From assembly GCA_019916065.1 (NCBI GenBank), contig CM034239.1, positions 47,691,812-47,755,811 of the forward strand: DNA of 64,000 nucleotides, written 5' to 3'. Below the pieces are notes generated by a model. The model ran no database searches. It was given only the letters and a program-made list of their open reading frames with translations, and had not been told where the DNA came from. A program made the translations under genes and the position numbers. Position 1 is the first letter of the stretch; every line of letters begins with the position of its first letter. The stretch is from Vitellaria paradoxa. Lineage: Eukaryota > Streptophyta > Magnoliopsida > Ericales > Sapotaceae. Below, piece by piece: positions 11,725 through 22,700 of this stretch.

Positions 11725-12540
11725 CTTAACACACACTCTCTATATATATGATAACTATTACAAAATTATAAAGATTATTAATTTGTTGGTAAAAAAATGA
11801 AAGGAAAAGATCTGACTCACAGTCAATTGTTGGGTGTACTGCTGAATCAAGAGATCAGCATATTGTTGACCATTATACTGATTCCGAGTAGGGTAATTGG
11901 GCATGAGGTAGTTGTTGAGGTAGTCATTGCTTCCTATTCCCACAAAGAATATGCACCTCCCCAGAGCCTGCGCCACCTCAGCTGCTCCCAGGTTGTTTGT
12001 TATTTTATCTAGTGTGTTCTCAAAGTTCCTTATTTGCTGGTTGAATGGTATGCGACCCACCTATACATATACATATATATATATATAATAATTCACTATT
12101 TTTTAATTTCAATTTAATATCCATCTTTGCAATTAACTAATAATATAAAATCATTAATTTCCTCCATAGATTTAAATATTCAAAACCAAGAGAATAGTAT
12201 TACATTTTTGACCCATTTATCATTTACAATAAATTAAGGTCAAACAAATTAGATTAAAAGTACGTAATCGTCATTTCTTATTTTCGATTTTAAGGAAATG
12301 CGTTTATGCTCATGTTTTAACATCGCGCGCGCGTGTACATATACATATATACGTGGGGATGGAAATACTTACAAAATTTCTGCCTGTGATGTCCAGGATT
12401 CCAGCAGCGGCTGATGCGTAGTTGACTCCATGAAGAGATTGTTGACCAGATGCTTCAGAGTAAGCAGGAATTAGAGGAAGTCCCAACAGTTCAGCTGCAT
12501 TCATCCATTTATTTCATTATTAAAAATAAATATAAATGAC

Positions 12541-12572
<32 letters not shown>

Positions 12573-13433
12573 TGTACAACAATACATATATATATGTTAT
12601 TATCAACCCATGCATGTTAGGTTATAGTTGCATATATTGAAGTGGAAACTAGAAATGCGACCTAATCCTAAAAATAGATCCATGCGATCATTGTGGCTTT
12701 TTGTAGTAGTAATTAATGGTCTACTAGGTAAATAATTCATGGAAGGGAACAAACTTTTATGTGAATCATTTCAAAAATTGCCTAATTAAGTTAGGCCCAA
12801 AACAAGTAAAAAGAAGAGGAAACACTGAATGAATTTGAATGGATCTTTCTTTTATATGAGGCTTGACTAAATGAATTACATAAAAAAAAATAAGAAAAAA
12901 ACTGAGCCTGGATTTTATGTCTCAAATATTTGTTTCTTGAAATACACATTTTTATGTATTTTGCTTGTCAAATTTCTTTATACAAATTTACCCGGCTATA
13001 ATTATGAAATAGTATTAGTTTCTTTTCTTTTCTCTTTAAATACAGGTAATTTTTTACAATTAATATATATATTATTTTTTTTAATAAAATATCATCTTTC
13101 AATAAAATAAAATTCTTAATGTGAGAGAGAGAGAGAGAGTGAGTGAAGATCACCAATTTCGTCAACCATGGTGTAGCCATTGGAGAAACGACCAGTAGGG
13201 CCACCATCAAAGTCAATACCATAAGGGTAATAGTTGGCTTTGGCAAAGGAAGGGAGGTTATTGTTGTTGCCATTGTCAATCAGAGAGTCCCCAAATATGA
13301 ACATAGCAGGAACCATCTCTCTACCTCGTCCCACGGCTTCTGGAGCAAACGCATCATCATCACCCTGCCCTACTGCAACTCCACTCAACAATATTATTAC
13401 TAACAACAAACAACAAAACCTCATCCCACCCAT
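10528..13433 (-). CDS. GDSL esterase/lipase paralogue, five exons
   Basis: Exons on the minus strand: 13433-13154, 12494-12373, 12060-11821, 11602-11353, 10748-10528. They join in frame to 370 codons plus stop, with GT/AG at every junction. A hydrophobic signal peptide (about residues 5-22, ending GVAVGQG) is followed by block I FIFGDSLIDNGNNNN, PYGIDFD, TGRFSNGYTMVDE, block III GIGSNDYLNNYL, GVGLMGCIPSILA, a Cys pair in NRGCCGIGRNRGQ, and block V WDAFHPTE. It is a paralogue of the gene at 7073-9830: same exon number, same intron phases (1, 0, 0, 1) and closely similar motifs, in convergent orientation. This suggests an inverted local duplication. A second Met lies three codons inside the first. 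It is a probable secreted acyl-ester hydrolase of unknown substrate. Confidence 0.92.
12546..12572. repeat. (GA)n microsatellite in GDSL intron
   Basis: About 13 uninterrupted GA units in intron 1 of the minus-strand GDSL gene. Confidence 0.9.
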
Positions 13434-13897
13434 TCCCTCTTTCTCTCTCCCTCTATCACTCTCGGTTTGTATTTGTGTATGTATATGTGTGTGTGTGTGT
13501 GTGTTTGTGGTGGTGTGTGTGTGTGTGTGAGATCAAGAAAGTTGAAAAGAGTAGTAGATTGATGTTGTGTTGTGAAAGAGGTGGGAGGGAGCAATGGTTT
13601 GTGGGTGCAGTAGATAGAGAGGGATTTAATAGAGGTGGTAATTCTGGAGGTAGTTAGACAGAAATGAATGAATTCACCTGTAAATTTCCCGTTGCAGTTA
13701 ATATACATAATAATTGATCTCTGCGGTGCACGCCTTTCTTTACGCTCTTTTTTTTTTTTAATTATTTTCCCTATGTTAGCCCAACAATATAAATCTCCCC
13801 GCTCCCCCCCCCCTCTCTCTCTCATTTACTCTGTATATGTTAGCCCAACAATATAATCTCCCCGCTCCCCCCCCTCTCTCTCTCTCTTTTACTCTGT
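13434..13897. other. Upstream region of the minus-strand GDSL gene with microsatellites and a 64-bp tandem duplication
   Basis: Directly upstream of the start codon are a CT-rich tract, (GT)n runs (13485-13504 and 13515-13530) and a purine-rich strand. Further out, the block at 13773-13836 is repeated at 13837-13897. Both units begin ATGTTAGCCCAACAATATAA and continue with TCTCCCCGCTCCCCCC, a CT run and TTTACTCTGTA. No gene is seen here. These tracts are the likely promoter and leader of the GDSL gene, but I could not find a convincing TATA box. Confidence 0.6.
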
Positions 13898-13914
13898 AAA
13901 GTTTGGCAGTGGGA

Positions 13915-14173
13915 CCCTTTCGGGGGTGTTCGAGCGGGAGTTCGGGAACGCCTAAGGGCTTGAGTCGCGTGCGGTCTCATGTTCGACTCTTATTGGAGAT
14001 GGTGGGTTACAATTTTGGCGGGCTTCTAACAGTTCCCCTTGATCAAGTCGGTCAGTCAAGGTTTGCCTAAGCTGGTTTACCACCTCGTGGGCTATTGCCA
14101 GCTTGGTCCACGGGACGAGTTTCACCCAATATGCACCTTCGGGTAGTAACTGCGGATTTCTTCTCGACCCACA
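13915..14173 (+). mobile_element. SINE-like insertion flanked by a 17-bp target duplication
   Basis: A 259-bp GC-rich block sits between two perfect copies of AAAGTTTGGCAGTGGGA (13898-13914 and 14174-14190), a length typical of LINE-mobilised insertions. Near the 5' end it carries a B-box-like TGTTCGACTC (about 13980) with a possible A-box about 30-40 bases earlier (TAAGGGCTTGAG), as in tRNA-derived SINEs. The rest is non-coding. The match of the promoter boxes is loose, so the SINE assignment is inferred mainly from the duplication, size and position of the boxes. Confidence 0.72.
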
Positions 14174-14190
14174 AAAGTTTGGCAGTGGGA

Positions 14191-17100
14191 TTATTCTTTG
14201 TTCAGTTAAAACACATAATTATGCTCAGGCCAAACACAAAATTAATTAATCACTATATTATTTTTTCCTCCTTATTTTGATTTGAAACAATTAAAAAAGA
14301 AAAAAAAAAGAAAAAGATGAATTATACATATTGTTCAAGCTAAACAATCTTACCTGGATGCACACTTCCCGAAATAGAAATTGATGATACCTGAACATAA
14401 GAAACAGTCTCGTGCTTGAAATTAAATGTAGGAGAGATATAAATTAAAATTGGAGACGTTGTTGTCTACACTTCATTTTTCACTTCAATACATACATATA
14501 TGTATGTACGTATGTATGTATATGATCATTACTAATTAAACTCCCACAAATATTTTACAATTTACAAGTAATTGGTTGGTGGGTAGAGGCAAGTAAATGA
14601 AACCAATCCTACCCCCTTTAATTTTCTAAATTTTAATTCATTTAAAAGTACAACAGCAAAAGCTACCTCACCAAATTAATTTCTTCTTGCCCTTCATTTA
14701 GTTGCAACAGTAAAAATCTACTTGGTATGGTTTATACTCCATTGAGAGTCTTGGCACAATCATAAAGACATCGAGTACCGGATAAGAATATCAATGTGGG
14801 AATGATGAAGTCACGCTTTATCTATGAGGCGCGGTCCCAGGCTCATATATTTTAAGTAATTAAGAAGAAATTAAAGTAAATCTAAGTGAGAATAGATGAA
14901 TGCAAAATTTTACTTATTTTAAAGAGGCAAGATTACTGGAGGGGGAGATAAATACCTTTGGAATCCCCCTTAAGTGCGAGAAATTTTCATGTCTTCCGAT
15001 ATGATAGCAATTAAGTATATTAGGTAAGTATGAGCAATGTCTTCTATGTTAATCATGTATTGAAAAAGTGTGCACATTTTAAGCGATGAAATTATTCTCT
15101 TAGTGGATAATAATATTGTTCAGATAAAACACATTTCAATTAACAAATTTAAGTTTGAGTTTATGACCCATACTATTTTATATGAACAATGTACATCTGT
15201 TTTATTTTTCAATATGAATCAATTCTTATACATATTATTAAGCAGCTCCTCGTGACGTATGAATTACTCTTCATGTAACTAAACTTTTCTTAAAGCAAGA
15301 TATTTTCAAGCTCTTTTTGTGTTTGTGGGCTTGTCATGCAACACCATCTATGTGCGTCATGCATTCATCAACTTCAATTGTACGGGCCAAATCTGTAAGC
15401 TATACCAAGTAGGGCTCTCCTATGCATATCGTCCAATATAGTTGTCACCTGTTAACTGTTTTACAAGTTTTCACTGTGCACTCTCATTATGTCATGGTTC
15501 ATTTGCAATATTTATACCCTATGAGTTTAGTAGTATGTTCTGTGTTATGCACAATTATTCTTGTAATTGACTATGCGCATGTCTATTTATTTCCATTCCT
15601 AATAGCAAAGGTAATTGGGACCCTGTCACGTCTTATTGTTCACTGTACTAAATTGAATCTCATACATGTTTGCTTATCCTATTCTTGTCGGCAAAGGGAC
15701 CCGTTATGTAATATCACATGTGCACACACAATTAGAGTTTTAATACCATTTCAGAGAAGACTATTACGACAGGAAGCTCGTTTAATGAGTGAATATAATA
15801 TATATGAGATACCTTCCAATTCAAAAATTTAAACCTACGTGTCTATAGCTCATATTATGCTACAATAATTTATTAACTTTCTAATTTAGAACAATTCTTA
15901 TGTGTATATTCAATAATAACATTTTTCATAATATTTAAGAATTCAACACATTATCCAGTAACACATATACTTATCAAAAATTAGTAGTGCATAAAAGGAT
16001 TATAAAAATTTGAGGGTCACCCACAGTGCCACATCTAATACTAATAAGTCATTACCTCTCATTTTTGCTAGATGTGGGTAGCCAAAGAAAAGAAATGATG
16101 ATCTCCGCATTTCAATTTTTAATATAAAATATGAGAGAAAATTAAAAGAAAAAATAAGAAGAGAGAGAAGAAAAAAAAAGTTAATAGTGTTTGTGGTGAT
16201 GATACATACATTATTTCACCATTTTACCACCTCCTCCGCCACTTTCCATCATTGTCATTGTATGCCACCACCACGGTTGCTTACTACCATCGTAATTATT
16301 TGCCTCCTGTATTATCTTCAACCATCTAAACGGTTTATTTGACACCTACACCATTCTTCAACCCATGCATTATCATCGCTTTATAATTCTGTATACTTTA
16401 CTCAGAGAACTATGTATATTTATTTATCAGGGGTAAAAATGAGTCTTTTAACACAAATAAAGAATATTTTTTTTTTAATTTTTTGCACCTTAAAAATATT
16501 CACATGACCAATTAATTAAAAACTTCCTCAAATAAAAAATTTTAAAAATTTAAGTTGTAATAAATTTAAAGAGTTGAGATCTAACCATTTAAGTAAAAAT
16601 TGTAAGAGAAAATGACTTGATTTGAAGTGCACATTTTAAGGTGACTATATATATATACTTACACATATAAATCATAATTCACGTAATAGTTTCTTGTATA
16701 TTATATAAAGAAATAATAAATATACCCTTTTATTAATTTTTCTCGTTTCACGTTATTTTTTTCATTAAAACTAATTGTAGAACCGAATAAACTAATAAAC
16801 GAATGTAAATATTTTCATCTTATTATATAACATATATATGTAAGTATATATACTTGAATATACCTGAATACATGACATAAAACCCAACATGGGCTCCAGC
16901 TTCAAGAATGAAAAAGGGGAAGTCAACTCATCAACCCCAAGATGTTGAAGATGAACAGTTAGTGAATGAGTGTGTGGAAGAAACAAAGAAACAAATGGAG
17001 CAAAGGGAGAAATGGCCTCCTTACCTACACCAACAAGTATTTCAATAATTTTAAATTTCACTATCGAATAAAGTCGGACCCATGCATCGACCTTCTTAAA

Positions 17101-17740
17101 TGGTCCTTCCCATTGACCTCACTCTAAAATGCAAGAGATGATGAGAGAGAAAGAAACTGATTGGGCATGAGGAGTGGCTCTGTGCATGCACTCATGCATG
17201 CCTGCCAGTCTTCTTTAAATCTGTCTTTAGCCCCATAGCTTGGTTCTTTCGACTTGTTTCCACCTGGTTTTAGTAAACTTTCTTGACAAATAAACTAATG
17301 CATTAATATAATACACAAGCTAACATATAATAAATATAATAAAATAAGTAAAAATATTTTTATAAATTGAGGAGTTTCACGTACACTATATTATGTGTTT
17401 CAAAAAAAAAATCAAATATAATTATTATATTGACGTCATATATTGTAATATGTCTCGCACATGTGAAATACAAATTCGAACACTCAATTTAAAGTGCTCC
17501 TGCTTCACAACCCTCAACATACAGTGCACATCTATCAACCGCAGGCCCCGATATTAGTGCTCTTTCCCAAATAATTAATGATAACTCTGTCTCGCAGCTG
17601 TTAGTGGGCGTCGGAATCTATTAATAAATCTGGTTGTGTCTGCACCGAATTTATACCATTTTTCGGAAAAGAATCGTATTCCTGCGGTTTACGCCTTTTT
17701 TTTTTATTTTCTTGTTTCTATTTTTACTTTTTTTTTTATT
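14191..17740. other. Long intergenic stretch without a supported gene
   Basis: This AT-rich sequence contains short microsatellites and a 136-codon open frame (15422-15832, +) with no recognisable domain and composition like its surroundings; I do not support it as a gene. A small inverted repeat (CCACATCTA / TAGATGTGG) lies at 16031-16079. A minus-strand segment at 16865-16925 could be spliced in silico to one at 14345-14382 to give about 23 open codons, but no family is recognisable. Confidence 0.5.
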
Positions 17741-17744
17741 TGGA

Positions 17745-18320
17745 AGCACAGACCCAAAATCTAACATTTCAGCTTAAAAGTTGAAAAGTTTGGTGAAGGA
17801 TATAAATTACACACAAGCACCCTAACTATCCCAGTGTAGGACAGTCTACCCACTACAACCCCTTGAGGCGAGACCCAGACTGATGAAGTGCAGGTCATAA
17901 CACTACAACACAAACCTACAATCTAACATTTCAGTTCAAAAGTTGACACCCTAACTGTTCCGATGTGACACTTGGGACGAGACCCAGACTGATGAAATGC
18001 AGGTCGTAACACTACAGTACAAACCCACAATCCAACATTTCAATTCAAAAATTGGCACCCTAACTGTCCCAATGCGGCACAACCTACCCACTACCTACCC
18101 ACTGTAACCCCTTGAGGCAAGACCCAGACTGATGAAGTGCAGGCCGTAACCCACGCAGCCCATAAGAAAAGTGGAGCACTAAATGACGCACACATAAGTT
18201 ATTTTTTTGAAGTACAAACCCACAACCCAACATTTCAGCACAAAAACTAGAAGACTAGGTGAGAGATATAAACTACACACACGCATTCTAACTGTCTCCA
18301 TGTAGGATAACCTATTTTTA
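17745..18320. repeat. Diverged tandem repeat array, four units
   Basis: Four units of unequal length (about 110-185 bp). Each starts with a variant of ACAAACCCACAATCTAACATT followed by TTCA(G/A)(T/C)(T/A)CAAAA; starts are near 17748, 17912, 18020 and 18204. A second shared word, GAGACCCAGACTGATGAA, occurs near 17869, 17979 and 18118, and CACCCTAACTGT-type words recur between them. Units differ by substitutions and indels, so the array is old. No coding capacity. Confidence 0.8.
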
Positions 18321-18361
18321 TTTTTTTTTTTTAGTACAGTCAATTTTGTTATAAGCGTGTG

Positions 18362-19074
18362 GGCAAATGCTATACTTACACTCAAAACACTTACACCCAA
18401 ACACTTATACCCTCACTTACATCAAGTCAAAAACGACATCATTTTGACCCTCTTAAAAAAAAAAATCAGATAACTTTCTTGATTGTTCTTTGGCTGGGTT
18501 GGTTGAGCCCTCAAGTCCCATTCGGCCAAGAGATTCCCAACAATGACTCATCGAACGTTGGTGGCGTAAAGCCTCAAGCATCAGTGGCTGAAAAGAAGGA
18601 TGATGCAATTGAACCATCAAATGTGGAAGTTCTTAGCAAGGACATTGGCGATTTCGAGTTCATTCTCGAAGATCCAGTCGCTATGCTCCCTACCGACAAG
18701 CTATTCTCAAATGGCAAGCTCGTGCCTCTGCAACTCTTCATGTTTTGACCAGCTCTGAAACCAACGACTCTGACTAAAATAAAATCCCCCAATACATCTA
18801 AACCTCCAAGAAGAACAGAAGTTTCCAACACGGATCCGTTCTTATTCTCTCCTAAGGCACCGAGGTGTTCTTGTTCTCAAGCTGAGTCAACTCGGAGAAA
18901 CCAAAGGGGAAGAAGCAAAATTTATAGTCATTGAGACTGATGCAAATTTGGGTACTTGACTCCAAAGCGAATTCTGTTGAGTTTTTTGTTTTTTTTAAAG
19001 GGTCAAAACGGCATCGTTTTTTACCACGTGCAAGTAAGGGCATAAATGTTGGGCTGCAAGCACAACATTTGCTC
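18362..19074. mobile_element. Pack-MULE-like element with captured gene fragment
   Basis: A 713-bp element has about 100-bp terminal inverted repeats. The left end begins GGCAAATGC and the right end finishes GCTC after ACAACATTT. Inward both arms share ACTTATACCC/TTATGCCCTTACTT and a core of the type AACGACATCATTTTGACCC. It is flanked by 9-bp near-identical target duplications, AAGCGTGTG (18353-18361) and AAGTGTGTG (19075-19083), the length made by Mutator-like transposases. Between the arms (about 18480-18960) lies sequence of clearly coding composition. There is no transposase, so it is non-autonomous. Confidence 0.8.
18480..18920 (+). pseudogene. Captured host gene fragment inside the Pack-MULE
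   Basis: The plus-strand reading contains a 70-residue coding-like stretch (18520-18745) rich in Ser, Glu and Asp, including GDFEFILEDP and LFSNGKLVPLQL. After an in-frame stop at 18746 the same frame reads on with SNTDPFLFSPKAPRC (about 18826-18870). The pattern DFEF ... LF.(N/D)GK(L/I).PLQ ... FLFSPKAPRC reminds me of a plant-specific family of unknown function, but I cannot name it safely. The stop and the missing ends indicate a non-functional captured piece. Confidence 0.6.
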
Positions 19075-19713
19075 AAGTGTGTGTGTGTATATGTTCCTTG
19101 TGTCATTTCATAATGGTCCGACATTTTTTTGTTATATTTATTTTTTTTGGGAGGGGGGGATGGGGGTGAGGGTAGCCAAATAGGTTGGCTAGGTAACAAA
19201 AATAAAATAAAAAATTATCAAAATAATGCGGAACACAAGGGATTATTACTTCAAAATGACACATCCACAAAAGTATATTTTAATTACAACATTGTTATTC
19301 GCACATTACTTTGATTTCATTTTTGGTATATACCATTATGATCCAATAGCATTTTTCATTCAGACGAATACATACACACACACACACACACACATATATA
19401 TAATGTTGAGAGGAAGGAACATCATCTACAGTAGCAGTAAGAAAAAAAATATAAATATTGAGGGCAAGGAGAATCATCTACCATCGCAATGAATTTTATC
19501 CATTTAGGCTAGTCCGCTAAGCATTCTACCAAAAAACAATAAAAAAACATTTTTGGTTACCTGAATACAGATGAACTGTAAGCAAGAAAGCTAGCCTTCA
19601 AAATTAAGTGTTGATCACAAACGAAGAAAAAAAGAAAAAAGGAAAGAAAGAAAGAAAACCCAAATGAAGCTGAATTTTGATTTAGACGACAGAAACACCG
19701 GGGTGAGGAACTT
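19075..19713. other. Intergenic / SMU1 3' region
   Basis: Holds a T run with a G-rich stretch (19137-19175), an (AC)n microsatellite (19375-19393) and the probable 3' untranslated region of SMU1 (minus strand), which ends at the stop codon at 19714. No other gene is visible. Confidence 0.5.
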
Positions 19714-22700
19714 TTAAGGCTTCCACAATTTCATGGTACAGTCCTCACCATATGTGGCCACAAGGTTTCTGTGGGGATGGTGAGTGATACCTATTACATC
19801 CTTTTCATGGACCTGCCACGCAAATTATCAATTAATACACCACTTCAGTATACAAATATTACGTATACCGAAGACCCAATATTTAGAATTTTGACGAAAC
19901 CAAATAGCAAGTTCAGTCCTAAGATTTGAAGTGTATGCATGGACATCATCTAGATGCTTGCGCGTGTAGACACGTAAACACATAAAAGCATATGATTAAC
20001 ATGGTGCCAACCTCAATAAAAGGTTAAAGAAAAAAGACAAAATGGAGTATTTATCATATTCTTTACCCCCTTATGACAGATTGATCATTGATGCAACACA
20101 AAACAGAATGAAATCTTCATCCGTGATAAGTACATTCTTCACCTTGAAAAAATGGGCAAGACTTGGACAAGATAGGCCTAACCAAACTACAAAACATAGT
20201 TGCTTATTTTTGTAATTTCGATATTGTCAATCTAGCGTTTGCTCAGCCTCCAAAAACTAAAAGCTTACCTTCATTAGATGCTCCAATTTACCGGATTGAT
20301 GGCTGAAGCAGTACATATTTCTGCACAAAATTTAGAAGTGATTTTAGTTAATAGCAGAGCCCATAAAAGCAGTCATTCCAAGCAGAAAAACTGTTCACAC
20401 AGACGCAGCCATGTGGTTCTGGATAAGGCATCTGATGCTTAGAACATAACGAAAGTGTTTAATTAAGAGAGATGGAATTAGGCCAATAGGACTAATTTAC
20501 AAGTCAGCTGGTCACTCTGCATCCAAAATTTGTTAGATATTATGGATGAGTTAAAGAAGTGCTCTGATTTGCTGCAGTATAATGAATCCCAGACTCAATG
20601 TTGTTTGAAGCAGATCAAAATACAACATCGTACTGGCAAACTAAGGAAGAATCATTGATCCATAATCAAGCTTGAACCCCCCCCCCAACCCCTTTTTTAT
20701 TGCTTTTACATTTTTGTTTGTACTAGGAAAGAATAAACATTTGATCACTTAATCAAAGCCTAAATCACTGACCCATGATCCACTTTTTTTTTTTTTTCTC
20801 TTGATCAATCAAGTACCCACTTTATAACAAAGTGTTGTTGAAGGCTCCCTTTTCCATTCACTGGATTTTCTATAGTCAATACAGCAGTGCTATGAAAGGA
20901 TCGCATCTAATCTGCTTCACCTTTCAAGAAATTGCTTTTAACATTCTTTTCAGCTTGATATTTTATCCCAGGCCTAGCATATATAAAGCATTCAGAGGGC
21001 CCCTATAAGGTAGTTTTTGTATGAATTAATGTAGATTTTTTTTTTAAAGCTCAGAAATTGGAACTTCATTGTTCATATTTATGTGAGTGAATAGAAAATA
21101 AGCTAACCTGCAAAATTTCGGGGCAGAACTAAACTAACAGGAAAACTTGTGCAACCACCAAGGAACAAAATATTGTTTCTTTCTATAGAAATGTCTGAAA
21201 TGTTTCCATTTCCTAAAAGACATAAGTTTAATGCTTTTATTAGAAGACAATAAATCACAACAAAATGCATAACATAATATATCAAAATAATAATTTTAAA
21301 ATTAATTTATTATCAAAATTTCATACATTTAGATCAAGTTCAATTTGTAATTCTAAATGCTTTTTTATAAATTGTGTTACCCTCAAAATATTTCCTAATG
21401 TTCCCAAATATTTTCCTTGCCATGCTAACTAAAACATCCCACCAAAACAAAATTTTGACTCATCATAGCAAAATAGGACATACATAAAACATTGTATTAT
21501 ACAAGGACAAAGTATCTTTTATCACTTTATTTCCCCGCGGGGGAAGTCTGAAATGGACATGTAGGAATTTTTGGGAACCAAAACCAAATTAAGCTAGTCA
21601 TCACAAAATAAATAAATAAATAAATAACATACAAGTTCTATAGAATGCAGGCAATAGAAGCAGTCTAAATTTATTAATTATATATTTATGAACTTATTTA
21701 TTATTATTTTATTTTGGTTTTTGTGGTTTGGGACTGATTACCTTATCTAGCACATCTTTCCTTTTTTATCCAGGGTGTTATTATGAACTCTTTTATTGCC
21801 TCCAATTTAATTGTGTCCACATATGACTATGGTAAGGTGTGTGATATGTGTTGACCCTAATAGGCACTTAGATCCTCTAATTGTTGAGTATGTTTAAAGA
21901 AGATGGAAACATTTAATAGTAAAGAAACTTTTCTTGCCTTTCACATGGATAGGAGACAGAAATTACATTTTTTCTATAAATTCCATCTAGTTTCAAGTAC
22001 AATATTTTGTGCCAATATATTATAAAATATAAACATATGCTTATATGTTCACACATCTACAACCAACCTTTAAATACATATTCATATATCATGAGTTATA
22101 AGATCCCTGCGCAGATCTCAATTGTTGATCTATTGATAACCTCGGAACATCACCGAGAGCAAATGATTGAGGTTCTGCAAAAGGCCCATGTAAAAGACTA
22201 GATCACTCCCGAAAGGCTGGCCGACTTGGTCGGACAAATCATGGTGCCTAGGGTGATTGAATTCTCCGATGATGAGATCCCCATCAAAAGGACAACCCAC
22301 ACGCACTCGCTTTATATTTTGGTGTCTTGTCGGGGGTTTAGGAACGTCTGATCCTTAGGCACACTTACCCTTGATCTTTTTCCAAATTTCTAATATCCCA
22401 GGTAACTAATTAAGGAAGATTTGATGAATCCTAAAGGTCTTCACAAGTACCTAGATTGTGTTGTTACGCACATCACCCTGAAAAAGAATAACTACAGGTA
22501 CAGGAGGCCACCTCCCACAAAACCTCCACCCCACCCCCTTTTCCAACCCCCCCCCCCCCCCCCAAAAAAAAAAAAAAAAATGAAAGGACTACCGCCTCTT
22601 TCACCCAAAATCCCTCAATATGGATTTTCTGCTCATCTTGTATATAACAATTGATAGGAGGTAAAAAGAAAAAGTTGATTTACTAAAAATAAAAGCATGA

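Noticed and set aside
13421..13825. 134-codon minus-strand frame upstream of the GDSL gene.
   Set aside because: Composed largely of translated (GT)n and CT tracts; low-complexity artefact.
15422..15832. 136-codon plus-strand open frame.
   Set aside because: No recognisable motif, AT-rich composition like its surroundings, and no splice or promoter context.
14345..16925. Two minus-strand segments (about 16925-16865 and 14382-14345) that could be spliced to about 23 open codons.
   Set aside because: Too short, no recognisable family, and GT/AG pairs are common enough for chance.
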